A stretch of DNA of 64,000 nucleotides from Solibacillus sp. FSL H8-0523 (GTDB lineage Bacteria; Bacillota; Bacilli; Bacillales_A; Planococcaceae). Every line of letters begins with the position of its first letter. Position 1 is the stretch's first letter. A program made the position numbers and the translations under genes. The notes below the pieces were generated by a model. That model was given only the letters and a program-made list of their open reading frames with translations. It was not told the origin of the DNA and did not search any database. Where the stretch lies: NCBI RefSeq assembly GCF_038051985.1, contig NZ_CP150291.1, positions 1,550,001-1,614,000 of the forward strand, in the 5' to 3' direction. This document shows positions 16,613 through 25,458 of this stretch, piece after piece.

Positions 16613-18496
16613 ATGAATCAAAAATTGATTACATTGGTTGTTGCAGTATTTCTCGTTTGTACACTAGCTGTTTCACAAGCGTCAGCTAGAGTTGTGTTTG
16701 TAGATGTTGCGACAACCGATGACACGTATGATGAAATTCAATATTTAATTGACCTTGGAGCGATTCGAGGCTATGAGGAAAAGGGCAAGACCTATTATAA
16801 GCCAAAAACTCATGTGACGCGTGGACATGCTGCCAAAATGGCGGTTATCGCTGCCGGCAAAGGTCCTCTGAAGGTTAGTAAATCGTCTTACTCAGACGTA
16901 GCAGTCGGTACAGAAATCTCTACCTATGTAGAGCGCGCGAAAGAGCTTGGGTTGTTTACTACAACATCAAACAAGTTCTTACCAAACGAACCACTTACGC
17001 GTGAGGAAATGAGTCACGTTTTAGCAAAGGCGTTTAATTTAGATGCAAGTAAGTATAAGGGTTTAGACATGATGTTCCCGGACGTCAGTGCAACGAGTAC
17101 ATATGCTTCTTTTATTAAGGCAATCTATTATAATGGTATAACTAATGGTAGTGATGGCAAGTATTTGCCGAAAAATGCGGTAACACGTGCGCAGTTCGCT
17201 TCATTTATCGCTCGTGCGAAAAGTGATGACTTCCGCTTACCATTACCGAACGTTCCAGAAAAGGTCGATACAGCACAGGTAATGGGGTTAGTATCAGTCA
17301 CAACGGATGGTTTAAACGTTCGTACAGCACCATCTACATCAAGTGCGGTTCTTGGCTCGGTAAATACAGGTGGTAAATTATCGGTTTACGAAATTGAAGG
17401 TAGCTGGTTAAAGGTTTCGTACAAAGGCCAGTATGCCTATATTAGTAAAGCGTATGCGAAATTTTTAGTTCAGGATGGAAGTTCTTTAGGTGCTGTGAAA
17501 AAAACGGTAACGGCGAACGACATCATTAATTTATATTACAAACCAACATCTTCATCGAAAAAAATTACACAAGTTTCTAATGGCACAGTGCTTTCTGTTT
17601 ATAAAGAAGAAAGCGGCTATTATTTAACAACAGTAAATGGGATCCCAGGCTACATTGTGAAATCCGCGACAACGGATGTGGCAGTTGAAAAGCCGGAGCC
17701 ACAACCAGAACCAGATCACGGGGATGATGTGATCGTAACGAATACGGTCGGAAAAGTGACGATTGGCGGCTTAAATATGCGTGAATCGGCATCATCTAGC
17801 TCAAAATCGTTAAAGACGTTAGCAAAAGGCAAAGTGATTTCGGTGCACTCGATTACAGGCTACTGGGCGAAAGTAACGGCTGATGGGGTGACGGGCTATG
17901 TACATAAATCGTACATTAAGCTTATGAACACATCAGGTAGTGCTGTAAAAGGACGTATTATCGTGCTTGATCCAGGCCACGGTGGGAAAGATCCAGGTGC
18001 TGTGAATACAGGTCATTCGGAAAAAGCTATCGTTTTAAAGGTGTCTAACCTAGTGAAGCAAAAGCTTGAAAAGGCTGGTGCAAAAGTGGTAATGACGCGT
18101 ACGGGTGATACGTACCCTACGTTACCAGAGCGTGTTAAATTTACAAATGACAATTACGGTGAAATGTACGTAAGTGTCCATGTAAATGCGGCGACAGCTA
18201 CAAGTGCAAAAGGTACTGAGACATTCTACAGTGTGTCAACGGGTGATCAGCACGAGGAAGATAAGAAACTAGCGACATACATTAACAACGAGATTGTTAA
18301 CAATGCGGATATGAAAAACCGCGGTGTGAAGCAAGCAGATTATTATGTTATCAAAAACATGATGATTCCATCGGTGTTAGTCGAGCTAGGCTTCCTATCA
18401 AATTCTGATGACCGCGCAAAATTAATTAACGACAAATACGTAGAGATTTTTGCCGATTCGATTTATCAAGGCATTATCGATTACTACGGAAATTAA
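16613..18496 (+). CDS. S-layer-anchored cell-wall amidase: SLH x3, SH3b x3, Amidase_3
   Basis: A 627-residue exported autolysin. After a signal peptide (residues 1-25, ending SQASA) come three SLH domains (about 28-205; VTRGHAAKMAV, LTREEMSHVLAKAF and VTRAQFASFIARA mark their ends). Bacterial SH3 domains follow at about 222-285 (GLNVRTAPSTSSAVLG), 295-350 (diverged) and 375-440 (LNMRESASSSSKSL). The catalytic domain from ~447 has VLDPGHGGKDPGAV, YVSVHVNAA and VLVELGFLSN, carrying the zinc ligands and catalytic Glu. SLH domains bind pyruvylated wall polymer. The product trims peptidoglycan during growth or separation. The ribosome binding site is AAAGGAAC, and the gene has its own terminator. 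Confidence 0.95.
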   Translation: MNQKLITLVVAVFLVCTLAVSQASARVVFVDVATTDDTYDEIQYLIDLGAIRGYEEKGKTYYKPKTHVTRGHAAKMAVIAAGKGPLKVSKSSYSDVAVGTEISTYVERAKELGLFTTTSNKFLPNEPLTREEMSHVLAKAFNLDASKYKGLDMMFPDVSATSTYASFIKAIYYNGITNGSDGKYLPKNAVTRAQFASFIARAKSDDFRLPLPNVPEKVDTAQVMGLVSVTTDGLNVRTAPSTSSAVLGSVNTGGKLSVYEIEGSWLKVSYKGQYAYISKAYAKFLVQDGSSLGAVKKTVTANDIINLYYKPTSSSKKITQVSNGTVLSVYKEESGYYLTTVNGIPGYIVKSATTDVAVEKPEPQPEPDHGDDVIVTNTVGKVTIGGLNMRESASSSSKSLKTLAKGKVISVHSITGYWAKVTADGVTGYVHKSYIKLMNTSGSAVKGRIIVLDPGHGGKDPGAVNTGHSEKAIVLKVSNLVKQKLEKAGAKVVMTRTGDTYPTLPERVKFTNDNYGEMYVSVHVNAATATSAKGTETFYSVSTGDQHEEDKKLATYINNEIVNNADMKNRGVKQADYYVIKNMMIPSVLVELGFLSNSDDRAKLINDKYVEIFADSIYQGIIDYYGN

Positions 18497-18500
18497 ACGA

Positions 18501-18536
18501 ACGAGTACTTGCTTAGCAGCGGGTGCTCGTTTTTTT
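18501..18536 (+). terminator. Terminator of the SLH amidase gene
   Basis: Arms ACGAGTAC / GTGCTCGT followed by seven T residues. Confidence 0.85.
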
Positions 18537-18592
18537 GTTAGGATTTTGGTTTATCATCATGAGTTGTAGATGCTTTTCTAATAAAATTTTAC

Positions 18593-18770
18593 TTAATTGA
18601 TGGTGGGCTACGGCAAGACAGCGCTAAAGCCACGTGATACGTGTCTTTATCACTGCCTTTATTGCCGTTTGCGATGCCCACCCATCCACTATTTTACTCT
18701 CGTAAATAAAGTGAAGAGCGCAAAATGCTGCCGCTTGCGCATTCGCGAGGCGCCGGGTATCCATCAATTA
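18593..18770. repeat. Non-coding element with 10-bp terminal inverted repeats and internal hairpins
   Basis: TAATTGATGG (18594-18603) and CCATCAATTA (18761-18770) are perfect inverted repeats bounding about 178 bases. Inside is a long imperfect hairpin whose base is GGTGGGC / GCCCACC (about 18601-18678) and whose tip is CACGT-GAT-ACGTG; a second hairpin GCGCAA / TTGCGC lies at about 18718-18740. The segment is visibly more GC-rich than its flanks. A 60-codon frame runs through it but has no ribosome binding site, and its composition follows the palindrome. It may be a MITE-like or other dispersed repeat, or a structured RNA. Confidence 0.5.
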
Positions 18771-18945
18771 TTTGCATGAAATAAGGGTTACTTTAAATCA
18801 TTCGAGTGCTCTTTGTAGGAAATATGTTTATTTTGATCCTTTACGAGGATAACTTTGATTAAACGTTGCTCAAATTCTAGAAGAATCACTTTTTGATTCA
18901 TTCAAATCAGCTATTTTGAAATAAAGACACATTTTAGGCCAAAGT
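18771..18945. other. Gene-free stretch
   Basis: AT-rich sequence between two structured segments. I see no ribosome binding site with a usable frame, no RNA gene and no clear promoter. Confidence 0.5.
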
Positions 18946-19085
18946 AGCGTGCCGCGAAGCGAAGGGGGCGACTTCTAGAGGATAAAGCTTGCGCGGAAAA
19001 TCCACTCGCATGTGCCGCCGTAAGAGGCACTTGTGAGTTAGTTGAAGCCACGTCCTCAGAAAAGCGTCCCTCGTAGCGTAGCAGA
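18946..19085. repeat. GC-rich imperfect inverted repeat, probable intergenic repeat unit
   Basis: An inner hairpin (CTCgCAtGTGCC / GGCACtTGtGAG, 19005-19037) is enclosed by partly complementary outer arms around 18955-18975 (CGAAGGGGGCGACTT) and 19058-19074 (AGCGTCCCTCG). Composition differs from the surrounding AT-rich DNA. This style is like dispersed intergenic repeats of Bacillaceae, but one copy alone cannot prove it. Confidence 0.4.
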
Positions 19086-19221
19086 ACGGATGATATTGAA
19101 GGGACTCCATTTATTGATTGTTAAATTGTCATCCCCTACTTTTGGTTAGAAACCAAATTTATACTTAATAATGAAACATTTTCTATTCCTGGTGCGTAGA
19201 AAGAACATTGGAGGGAATGCG

Positions 19222-19674
19222 ATGAAGAAAATATTACAGATTGTCTTAACTTTTGGTACGGCATGGCTCATCTATTACGGTGTGGAGCAATATCGATTAA
19301 AAGAAATGAGCGAGATTTTACAAGAGATTGAAGTTGTCTCACCTGAGCGCTTCAATAAATTGTCGATCATACAGTACCCCGAACAACAGAACTACGTAAG
19401 CTTTGACTACGACGAGGTGCAGGCAACTTTTCGCGCGTTAAAAAAGCTCGAGGTGAAGGAAGCAAAGCGTCTAAAAGAGAGTGAAAACTATACAAAAATA
19501 AGATTACTCGAAGACGGCTCGCATCAATTTGTGGAATATTATTTTTATGACAACGACTCGATTCAATTTGTCGAAGAGGGGCTCGTTGCCTTTCGTAGTG
19601 TGACGTATCAGGTGGATGAAGCGGAATTACATACGGTGCTTGATTCGTTGTTAGCGGGGAAAACATTTGATTAG
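19222..19674 (+). CDS. Membrane-anchored protein of unknown function
   Basis: 150 residues from ATG 19222, which has GGAGGGAATG upstream; the ATG at 19171 lacks a site. It has one N-terminal hydrophobic segment (ILQIVLTFGTAWLIYYGV, residues 4-21) and then a charged extracytoplasmic domain rich in Glu and Lys with no motif I recognise. It is followed within 21 bases by an 18-codon frame and then another single-pass protein, suggesting a small envelope-protein operon. The function is not predictable. Confidence 0.7.
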   Translation: MKKILQIVLTFGTAWLIYYGVEQYRLKEMSEILQEIEVVSPERFNKLSIIQYPEQQNYVSFDYDEVQATFRALKKLEVKEAKRLKESENYTKIRLLEDGSHQFVEYYFYDNDSIQFVEEGLVAFRSVTYQVDEAELHTVLDSLLAGKTFD

Positions 19675-19695
19675 CAGAATAGTTGGAGGAACCTC

Positions 19696-19752
19696 ATGAA
19701 GAAATGGGCGATCATTGGCCTTGTGCTATTGCTGGGCTTTGAAACGAAATGA
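19696..19752 (+). pseudogene. 18-codon frame with ribosome binding site: remnant of a membrane or lipoprotein gene, or a mini-protein
   Basis: GTTGGAGGAACCTC precedes ATGAAGAAATGGGCG, encoding MKKWAIIGLVLLLGFETK and then a stop. The hydrophobic start looks like a signal peptide that ends abruptly. The following 38 bases lead straight to the next ribosome binding site. Either the rest of a gene was deleted or this is a genuine single-helix peptide. Confidence 0.45.
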
Positions 19753-19790
19753 AGTAAAATGACATAAAATAAAGCATTGGAGGACTGTAA

Positions 19791-20135
19791 ATGAAAAATA
19801 ATGTAATCGCGGTTTCAATTGTCCTATTAGGTATATGTATCGCTTTAAGTGGCTGGTTCATCGCAGGTGGCTTGAAGGAACAGGCGTTAGCCGAGGAGCA
19901 GGTGCAAAAGGAATTGCAATTGCAGGCTGTTGAAAAGCAGCTATTATCAGAAGCGGAAGTCGCTGCCTATTTGGGCTTGAGTGTGCAAGAGGTGAAGCGG
20001 CTAACGAAAATTGAAACAGAGCCGGGCGTCTTCACACATATGCTGCCGTTTATCGAAATTGATACGATAACGTACTATCCGAAAAGAGCAGTAGATGCAT
20101 GGTTAACAACGATTCAAATTGAACTGGTCTATTAA
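19791..20135 (+). CDS. Single-pass membrane protein with an excisionase/HTH_17-like domain
   Basis: 114 residues, starting at ATG after TTGGAGGACTG. Residues 4-26 form a membrane helix (VIAVSIVLLGICIALSGWF). An alpha-helical linker rich in Glu and Gln follows. The end (LLSEAEVAAYLGLSVQEVKR, then IEIDTITYYPKRAVDAWL) has the layout of excisionase-type HTH_17 DNA-binding domains. A DNA-binding fold attached to a membrane anchor is unusual. By the positive-inside rule the C-terminus might even lie outside, which would exclude DNA binding. Weak similarity is possible. Its terminator follows directly. Confidence 0.7.
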   Translation: MKNNVIAVSIVLLGICIALSGWFIAGGLKEQALAEEQVQKELQLQAVEKQLLSEAEVAAYLGLSVQEVKRLTKIETEPGVFTHMLPFIEIDTITYYPKRAVDAWLTTIQIELVY

Positions 20136-20140
20136 ATGCT

Positions 20141-20180
20141 AAAAGGTGTATTTGAGTTTTATTCAAATACATCTTTTATT
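20141..20180 (+). terminator. Terminator after the HTH_17-like gene
   Basis: Arms AAAAGGTGTATTTGA and TTCAAATACATCTTTT around GTTTTA, followed by T-rich sequence. Confidence 0.85.
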
Positions 20181-20254
20181 TTATCTAAAAAATGGCACAT
20201 CTAGTATAATAGGAATACGTTAATTTCCTTTTTTAGGGTACTTGGAATAAAAAG

Positions 20255-20282
20255 TTGACCGAAAAGTGATGAACATCATAAT
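20255..20282 (+). promoter_or_regulatory. Promoter of the heterodimeric ABC exporter
   Basis: TTGACC (20255-20260), a 16-base spacer and CATAAT (20277-20282), about 80 bases before the first ABC gene. The 5' leader has no obvious riboswitch fold that I can see. Confidence 0.6.
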
Positions 20283-20364
20283 CGTGGGGTATCTTTAGGT
20301 AACAACGCTTTTTTGAGAAAACAAGTTTGGTAGAAACGTAGGTTGGACAGGAGAGATAGAATAC

Positions 20365-22113
20365 ATGCTAAAAATCTTTTCGTATTTACAGAAAAAAGAA
20401 TGGGGATTAGTTGCAATTAGTATCGTATTCATCGTCGTGCAAGTGTGGCTCGATTTAAAGCTACCGGACTATATGGCGGAAATTACGATGCTTATTCAAA
20501 CGGAGGGTACGGCGGTGTCTGACCTAATCGCACCGGGGAGCTATATGTTACTGTGTGCGATTGGTAGCATGATCGCGGCGATTATTGTCGGCTATTTTGC
20601 CGCACAGGTAGCAGCGGGCCTCGCACGAAGGTTGCGCGGGCAAGTATTTGAAAAAACGCTGTCATTTTCAATGGCGGAGATGAATCATTTTTCAACGCCG
20701 AGCTTAATTACGCGCTCGACAAATGATATTACACAGGTGCAAATGCTGATTGCGATGGGCTTACAGGTCGTGATTAAAGCACCGATTTTAGCGATTTGGG
20801 CGATTACGAAAATTGCCAATAAAAACTTAGAGTGGACGGCCGCAACAGGGGTAGCGGTATTGGTGCTCATTTTACTGATTACAGTTGTTATTATTTTTGC
20901 GATTCCGAAATTCCGTATTATTCAAACGCTAACGGATAATTTAAACCGCGTGACGCGTGAAAACTTAACCGGGATTCGTGTGGTGCGTGCGTATAATGCA
21001 GAAGGCTACCAGCAGGGGAAGTTTGACGATGCTAACAAAGAGTTAATGGATACAAACCTGTATGCGATGCGCTTAATGGCCCTCATTTTCCCGACAATGG
21101 GGCTCATTATGTCCGGTCTCTCTTTATCGATTTACTGGATTGGCGCGTTTTTAATTCATGAGGCGAATGCGATGGATAGATTGCCATTGTTTTCAAACAT
21201 GGTCGTATTTACGTCGTATGCGATGCAGGTTGTGATGGCGTTTATGATGGTTAGTATGATTTTTGTAATGCTGCCACGTGCGGCTGTTTCAGCAAAGCGT
21301 ATTTTAGAAGTGCTGAACATGAAAAATACGATTTTAGATGGCCGCGTAAAGGCGGGGAACGGTGCGGGGACGGTGGAATTCCGCAATGTTGGCTTTAAAT
21401 ACCCAGGTGCGGAGGAAGCGGTTTTAGACGGAGTTACGTTTAGCGCGAAAAAGGGCGAGACGATTGCCTTTATCGGTTCGACGGGTAGCGGGAAAACGAC
21501 GATATTAAATTTAATTCCGCGCTTATATGATGTGTCGTCAGGTGAGGTGCTTTTAGACGGAGTGAATGTCAAAGATTACAAGCAAGCAGCACTGCGTGAA
21601 AAAATCGGCTATGTGTCACAGTCTGCGGTGCTCTTTAGTGGTTCGGTCGCGTCCAATGTGTCGTATAGCGACGAAACACCGGTAACAGAGCGCGTGAAAC
21701 AGGCGGTTGCCATTGCACAAGGGCAAGAGTTTGTGGAAAAGCTAGATGGAAGTTACGAAGGTGCAATTGCACAAGGCGGCAAAAACGTGTCAGGTGGACA
21801 AAAGCAGCGGTTATCGATTGCTCGTGCGATTTATCATCAGCCAGACATTTATTTATTCGACGATTCGTTCTCGGCGCTTGATTATAAAACCGACCGCGAG
21901 TTACGCCATGCGTTAAAGGATGAAACGAGAGATGCGATTACGTTCATCGTCGCACAGCGCATCGGCACGATTAAAGAAGCAGATCAAATCGTTGTACTTG
22001 AGCACGGGCGCATTGTCGGGAAGGGCACACATGAAGAACTGATGAAGACATGTGACACATACCAAGAAATCGCGTATTCACAGCTTTCGAAGGAGGAATT
22101 AGGCGATGAATAG
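20365..22113 (+). CDS. ABC exporter half-transporter with degenerate ATP site (subunit A)
   Basis: A 582-residue type IV ABC exporter: six membrane helices (residues ~15-310) then an ATPase domain. Walker A is FIGSTGSGKTT and the signature is NVSGGQKQRLS. Walker B ends in YLFDDSFSALD, where Asp replaces the usual catalytic Glu. That substitution marks the degenerate-site subunit of heterodimeric exporters such as TM287/288 and BmrCD. The partner gene starts within its last codons (8-base overlap). The pair probably exports lipophilic compounds or drugs. YfiB/YfiC of B. subtilis is the closest named pair I recall, and that naming is tentative. Confidence 0.92.
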   Translation: MLKIFSYLQKKEWGLVAISIVFIVVQVWLDLKLPDYMAEITMLIQTEGTAVSDLIAPGSYMLLCAIGSMIAAIIVGYFAAQVAAGLARRLRGQVFEKTLSFSMAEMNHFSTPSLITRSTNDITQVQMLIAMGLQVVIKAPILAIWAITKIANKNLEWTAATGVAVLVLILLITVVIIFAIPKFRIIQTLTDNLNRVTRENLTGIRVVRAYNAEGYQQGKFDDANKELMDTNLYAMRLMALIFPTMGLIMSGLSLSIYWIGAFLIHEANAMDRLPLFSNMVVFTSYAMQVVMAFMMVSMIFVMLPRAAVSAKRILEVLNMKNTILDGRVKAGNGAGTVEFRNVGFKYPGAEEAVLDGVTFSAKKGETIAFIGSTGSGKTTILNLIPRLYDVSSGEVLLDGVNVKDYKQAALREKIGYVSQSAVLFSGSVASNVSYSDETPVTERVKQAVAIAQGQEFVEKLDGSYEGAIAQGGKNVSGGQKQRLSIARAIYHQPDIYLFDDSFSALDYKTDRELRHALKDETRDAITFIVAQRIGTIKEADQIVVLEHGRIVGKGTHEELMKTCDTYQEIAYSQLSKEELGDE

Positions 22114-23902
22114 AAAACATCCAGGTCCTCGTCCCGGTGTGCGCGGCGAGAAGCCGAACCACTTTAAAAAGACGATGAAAAAGCTGATTGCCTACTGTCG
22201 TGCTTACTTGTCGGTCATTATTTTTGCGTTAGTGCTCGCATTTATAAGTACGGCATTTACAGTATATAGCCCGGATTTACTGCGTGAAATGACCGATGAA
22301 ATTAGTAAGGGCCTTAGCGGTGTGATGGATTTAGATGTCATTCAAAAAATCGGCTTTATTTTAGTGGTGCTGTACGGCCTGAGCTTTGTATTTAGCTATG
22401 TGCAGGGCTTTACGATGGCAACCGTGACGCAGCGGATTACGAAAAAAATGCGCGGTGATTTATCGACGAAAATTAATCGTCTGCCGCTGAATTACTTCGA
22501 TAAAAACACGGTCGGCGATACGCTAAGCCGTGTGACAAACGATGTCGATACAATCGGGCAAACGTTAAACAACAGCTTAGGGCAGCTTGTGTCAGCGGGT
22601 GCAACCTTTGTTGGCGTGTTAATCATGATGTTTTACACGAACTGGATCATGGCGATTACGGCGATTTTATCGACGTTTTTAGGCTTTGGCCTCATGACGT
22701 TCATTATGAAGTACTCGCAAAAGTATTTCGATAACCAGCAGGCACAGCTTGCAGAAATTAATGGGCATATCGAGGAAATGTATAGTGGGCATCAAATTGT
22801 GAAGGTATACAACGGCGAAGCGCGTGCGATTGAAACGTTCCACAAAACGAACGATAAACTGTACGATAACGCATGGCGCGCGCAGTTTATGAGTGGAATG
22901 ATGATGCCGTTGATGAACTTTATCGGCAACTTTGGTTATGTCGCGGTCTGTATCGTCGGCGCGTTTTTAGTCATTAATGACGCCATTACCATTGGAGTTA
23001 TCGTGGCGTTTATGGTGTATATTCGCCTGTTCACACAGCCACTTGCGCAAATCGCTCAGGCTGCTACGAACCTACAATCTACCGCAGCTGCAGCCGAGCG
23101 AGTGTTTACGTTTTTAGCAGAGCCTGAATTACAAAATGAAGCCACGAAAACGCGCGTGCTTATGAATGTAAAAGGTGACGTGTCTTTCGAGCATGTGAGC
23201 TTCGGTTATGTGGAAAATCAGGAAATTATTAAAGACTTCACGCTCGATGTGAAAGCCGGACAAAAGGTCGCGATTGTCGGGCCAACAGGAGCTGGGAAAA
23301 CGACGATTGTCAACTTACTCATGCGCTTTTATGAAATGAATGAGGGCGATATTAAAATCGACGGGGTGTCGATTAAGGATGTATCGCGCGAGCAGGTACA
23401 TGAGCAGTTTTGTATGGTGCTACAGGATACGTGGTTATTTGAAGGTACAATTCGCGATAATATCGTGTATTCAACAGAACACGTGACCGACGAACAAGTC
23501 GTTGCGGCGGCAAAAGCAGTCGGTATGCATCAAACGATTACGGCATTACCAGACGGCTACAATACGATGCTCAACGATAAAGTCAGTCTTTCTATCGGGC
23601 AAAAGCAACTGTTAACCATTGCGCGGGCGATGATTGAAAACGCGCCACTACTTATTTTAGATGAGGCGACGAGCTCTGTAGATACGCGTACCGAGGTGCA
23701 AATTCAAGCAGCGATGGACCAGCTGTCGGTTGGCAAAACATCATTTGTAATCGCACACCGTTTATCGACAATTCGTAATGCAGATGTGATCATTGTGATG
23801 AAGGATGGTTCGATTATCGAGACAGGGAATCATGAGGTGCTGCTTCAAAAAGGTGGCTTTTATGCGGACCTTTATAATAGTCAATTTGAAGGGGTCTCTT
23901 AG
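22106..23902 (+). CDS. ABC exporter half-transporter with catalytic Walker B (subunit B)
   Basis: A 598-residue partner of the preceding gene. Its cytosolic N-terminus is basic (KHPGPRPGVRGEKPNHFKK). Six helices follow, then the ATPase domain with Walker A IVGPTGAGKTT, the signature VSLSIGQKQLL (Ile instead of Gly) and the complete Walker B LLILDEATSSVD with the catalytic Glu. The altered signature would face the degenerate Walker site of subunit A, and the intact Walker B would pair with A's intact signature. This is exactly the asymmetric arrangement of heterodimeric exporters. The start ATG has GAAGGAGGAATT upstream, within subunit A. Confidence 0.93.
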   Translation: MNRKHPGPRPGVRGEKPNHFKKTMKKLIAYCRAYLSVIIFALVLAFISTAFTVYSPDLLREMTDEISKGLSGVMDLDVIQKIGFILVVLYGLSFVFSYVQGFTMATVTQRITKKMRGDLSTKINRLPLNYFDKNTVGDTLSRVTNDVDTIGQTLNNSLGQLVSAGATFVGVLIMMFYTNWIMAITAILSTFLGFGLMTFIMKYSQKYFDNQQAQLAEINGHIEEMYSGHQIVKVYNGEARAIETFHKTNDKLYDNAWRAQFMSGMMMPLMNFIGNFGYVAVCIVGAFLVINDAITIGVIVAFMVYIRLFTQPLAQIAQAATNLQSTAAAAERVFTFLAEPELQNEATKTRVLMNVKGDVSFEHVSFGYVENQEIIKDFTLDVKAGQKVAIVGPTGAGKTTIVNLLMRFYEMNEGDIKIDGVSIKDVSREQVHEQFCMVLQDTWLFEGTIRDNIVYSTEHVTDEQVVAAAKAVGMHQTITALPDGYNTMLNDKVSLSIGQKQLLTIARAMIENAPLLILDEATSSVDTRTEVQIQAAMDQLSVGKTSFVIAHRLSTIRNADVIIVMKDGSIIETGNHEVLLQKGGFYADLYNSQFEGVS

Positions 23903-23968
23903 GAAGTCGATGAAAGTGTCATCGTGCTTGTTTAAGCGATGCAGTAGCACGCTAATAGTACAGGTTTC

Positions 23969-24004
23969 AGGCGATTCAGCGCAGTATGCTGAATCGCCTT
24001 TTTG
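23969..24004 (+). terminator. Terminator of the ABC exporter operon
   Basis: A perfect 12-bp stem (AGGCGATTCAGC / GCTGAATCGCCT) with a seven-base loop, followed by TTTTT. Confidence 0.92.
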
Positions 24005-24201
24005 GTGTTTCGCTAATATTTCACTGTATCGTTGTTAAATATGCAATGTTTTTGGTAATTAATTGATTATTTTTACTTGATTTATACGGATAGACAGTTA
24101 TTTGAATGAGACCCTCTATAATGGAGGGAGTAAATTTATGTAACGCGTGCAATCGTTTTATGACGAGGTATGTCCGTTAGAGGAGAGTAGGTGAATGCTG
24201 G

Positions 24202-24807
24202 ATGTTCATGATTGTTTTTGGAACATTCGTTATGTTATTTTCGACAAAAAATGAAGACGGCTCACGCTCGTATTTGAAATTTTTAGGCTTTGTGAGCATG
24301 GGTATGTTTATTGTAACGGCGCTGATGGGGCTTAAGCCAACGTATGAATTAGAAGGACCGATTTATATTTTTGAACCATATTTTTTAGAAGTATATTTAT
24401 TTTTAGGGGCCTTTTATGCCATCTATGGTTTTTGGGTGTCTTATATTGATCGGTGTTACTCGCTTCCGAGAATTTTAATTTCACCTACGTTTTGGGCGGG
24501 GACGCTTTTACTGTCTGTATTTTGGCTAGATTCCGCAAATCAGTATTATGGCTTTTTTGATATCGGCTATACGATTGGCTTTATTTGCTTATTTATTAGT
24601 TTGACAAGATTTCTTGTTATCCATGCAGGCTGGTACGGTGCTATTTTCATGGCGCTTTTAGTCGTAACATTGCTGTTAAAAATGGCAGAGGGCAATTTCC
24701 CGTGGTACGAAGATATTTTCGGGCAAATGTTCTCGGTTAGCTTAATTGTTTTTGCAGTGTATACGTTCTTTGCGCTCATGGTGGCGCTAAAACAGCTGTT
24801 CTTTTAA
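24202..24807 (+). CDS. Multi-pass membrane protein of unknown function
   Basis: 201 residues with six or so hydrophobic segments (first MIVFGTFVMLFS; later LISPTFWAGTLLLSVFWL, GAIFMALLVVTLLLKMA, LIVFAVYTFFALMVALKQ). No family motif is recognised. AGGAGAG lies 15 bases before the ATG, longer than usual, so the start could be one of the nearby Met codons (24202 or 24208). The lipoprotein gene follows 14 bases after the stop, so the two are probably one operon and may act together at the membrane. Confidence 0.7.
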   Translation: MFMIVFGTFVMLFSTKNEDGSRSYLKFLGFVSMGMFIVTALMGLKPTYELEGPIYIFEPYFLEVYLFLGAFYAIYGFWVSYIDRCYSLPRILISPTFWAGTLLLSVFWLDSANQYYGFFDIGYTIGFICLFISLTRFLVIHAGWYGAIFMALLVVTLLLKMAEGNFPWYEDIFGQMFSVSLIVFAVYTFFALMVALKQLFF

Positions 24808-24821
24808 GGAGGTTGATGAAT

Positions 24822-25454
24822 ATGAAATTAGTGAAAGGGTTGCCGCTTATACTAGTTGTGCTGCTACTAGCAGGCTGTGGATCGACGGTCAATTATTTTA
24901 GTGTTGGGGAATATACGAAAAATGTGATTATTGCGATGTTTGGCGAGGAGCCAGATCCAGAGGAAGTAAAACTGTATTTTAACGACGATTTTAGTGAGCT
25001 CATCGATTATCCTGCGATTCAAGATTGGTCGGCCATTCAAACGGTGCAGGATTACACTTTTGAAGGCACCGACCAAACAGTTGAAGAGCTACTGACTGAA
25101 GTGAGTAATGAAATTTTTTGGTTTGCGATTGCGGCTAAAAATGCACCAAAGGCAATGGACCACTTTGAAGTCCTACCGAAGCTAAAGGATACGGATGTTG
25201 TCGTACTTGTTCGCAATGATTTTCGCATTACGATCGATTATCCAGAGGGTTCGTATGATCCAAAAAGCCATATCCCACTGGAATTTTATTTTCATTTCAT
25301 CGTATCAGAGGATGGAACGGTGAAACTATTTGAGCCAGACAACCCGTACTATGGGAAAGAGCGCTATATGACGTTGTATGATTCAGTCAAGAATCCAGAG
25401 CCACTTGATAGCGGATACTTGACGCACTATTTGCATGAGCTGTTCCATTTTTAA
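24822..25454 (+). CDS. Lipoprotein of unknown function
   Basis: 210 residues from ATG 24822, nine bases after a perfect AAGGAGG. The signal peptide ends in a lipobox LLLAGCGST, so the mature N-terminal Cys would be lipidated on the outer face of the membrane. The mature domain (acidic, ~190 residues) has no motif I recognise. It is co-transcribed with the membrane protein upstream and ends at a strong hairpin terminator. Earlier in-frame codons (TTG 24813, ATG 24816) are too close to the ribosome binding site. Confidence 0.8.
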   Translation: MKLVKGLPLILVVLLLAGCGSTVNYFSVGEYTKNVIIAMFGEEPDPEEVKLYFNDDFSELIDYPAIQDWSAIQTVQDYTFEGTDQTVEELLTEVSNEIFWFAIAAKNAPKAMDHFEVLPKLKDTDVVVLVRNDFRITIDYPEGSYDPKSHIPLEFYFHFIVSEDGTVKLFEPDNPYYGKERYMTLYDSVKNPEPLDSGYLTHYLHELFHF

Positions 25455-25458
25455 ACGT

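Noticed and set aside
18597-18779. 60-codon open frame as a protein gene
   Set aside because: No ribosome binding site; it lies wholly within the palindromic element and its unusual Cys/Arg-rich product follows from the base composition.
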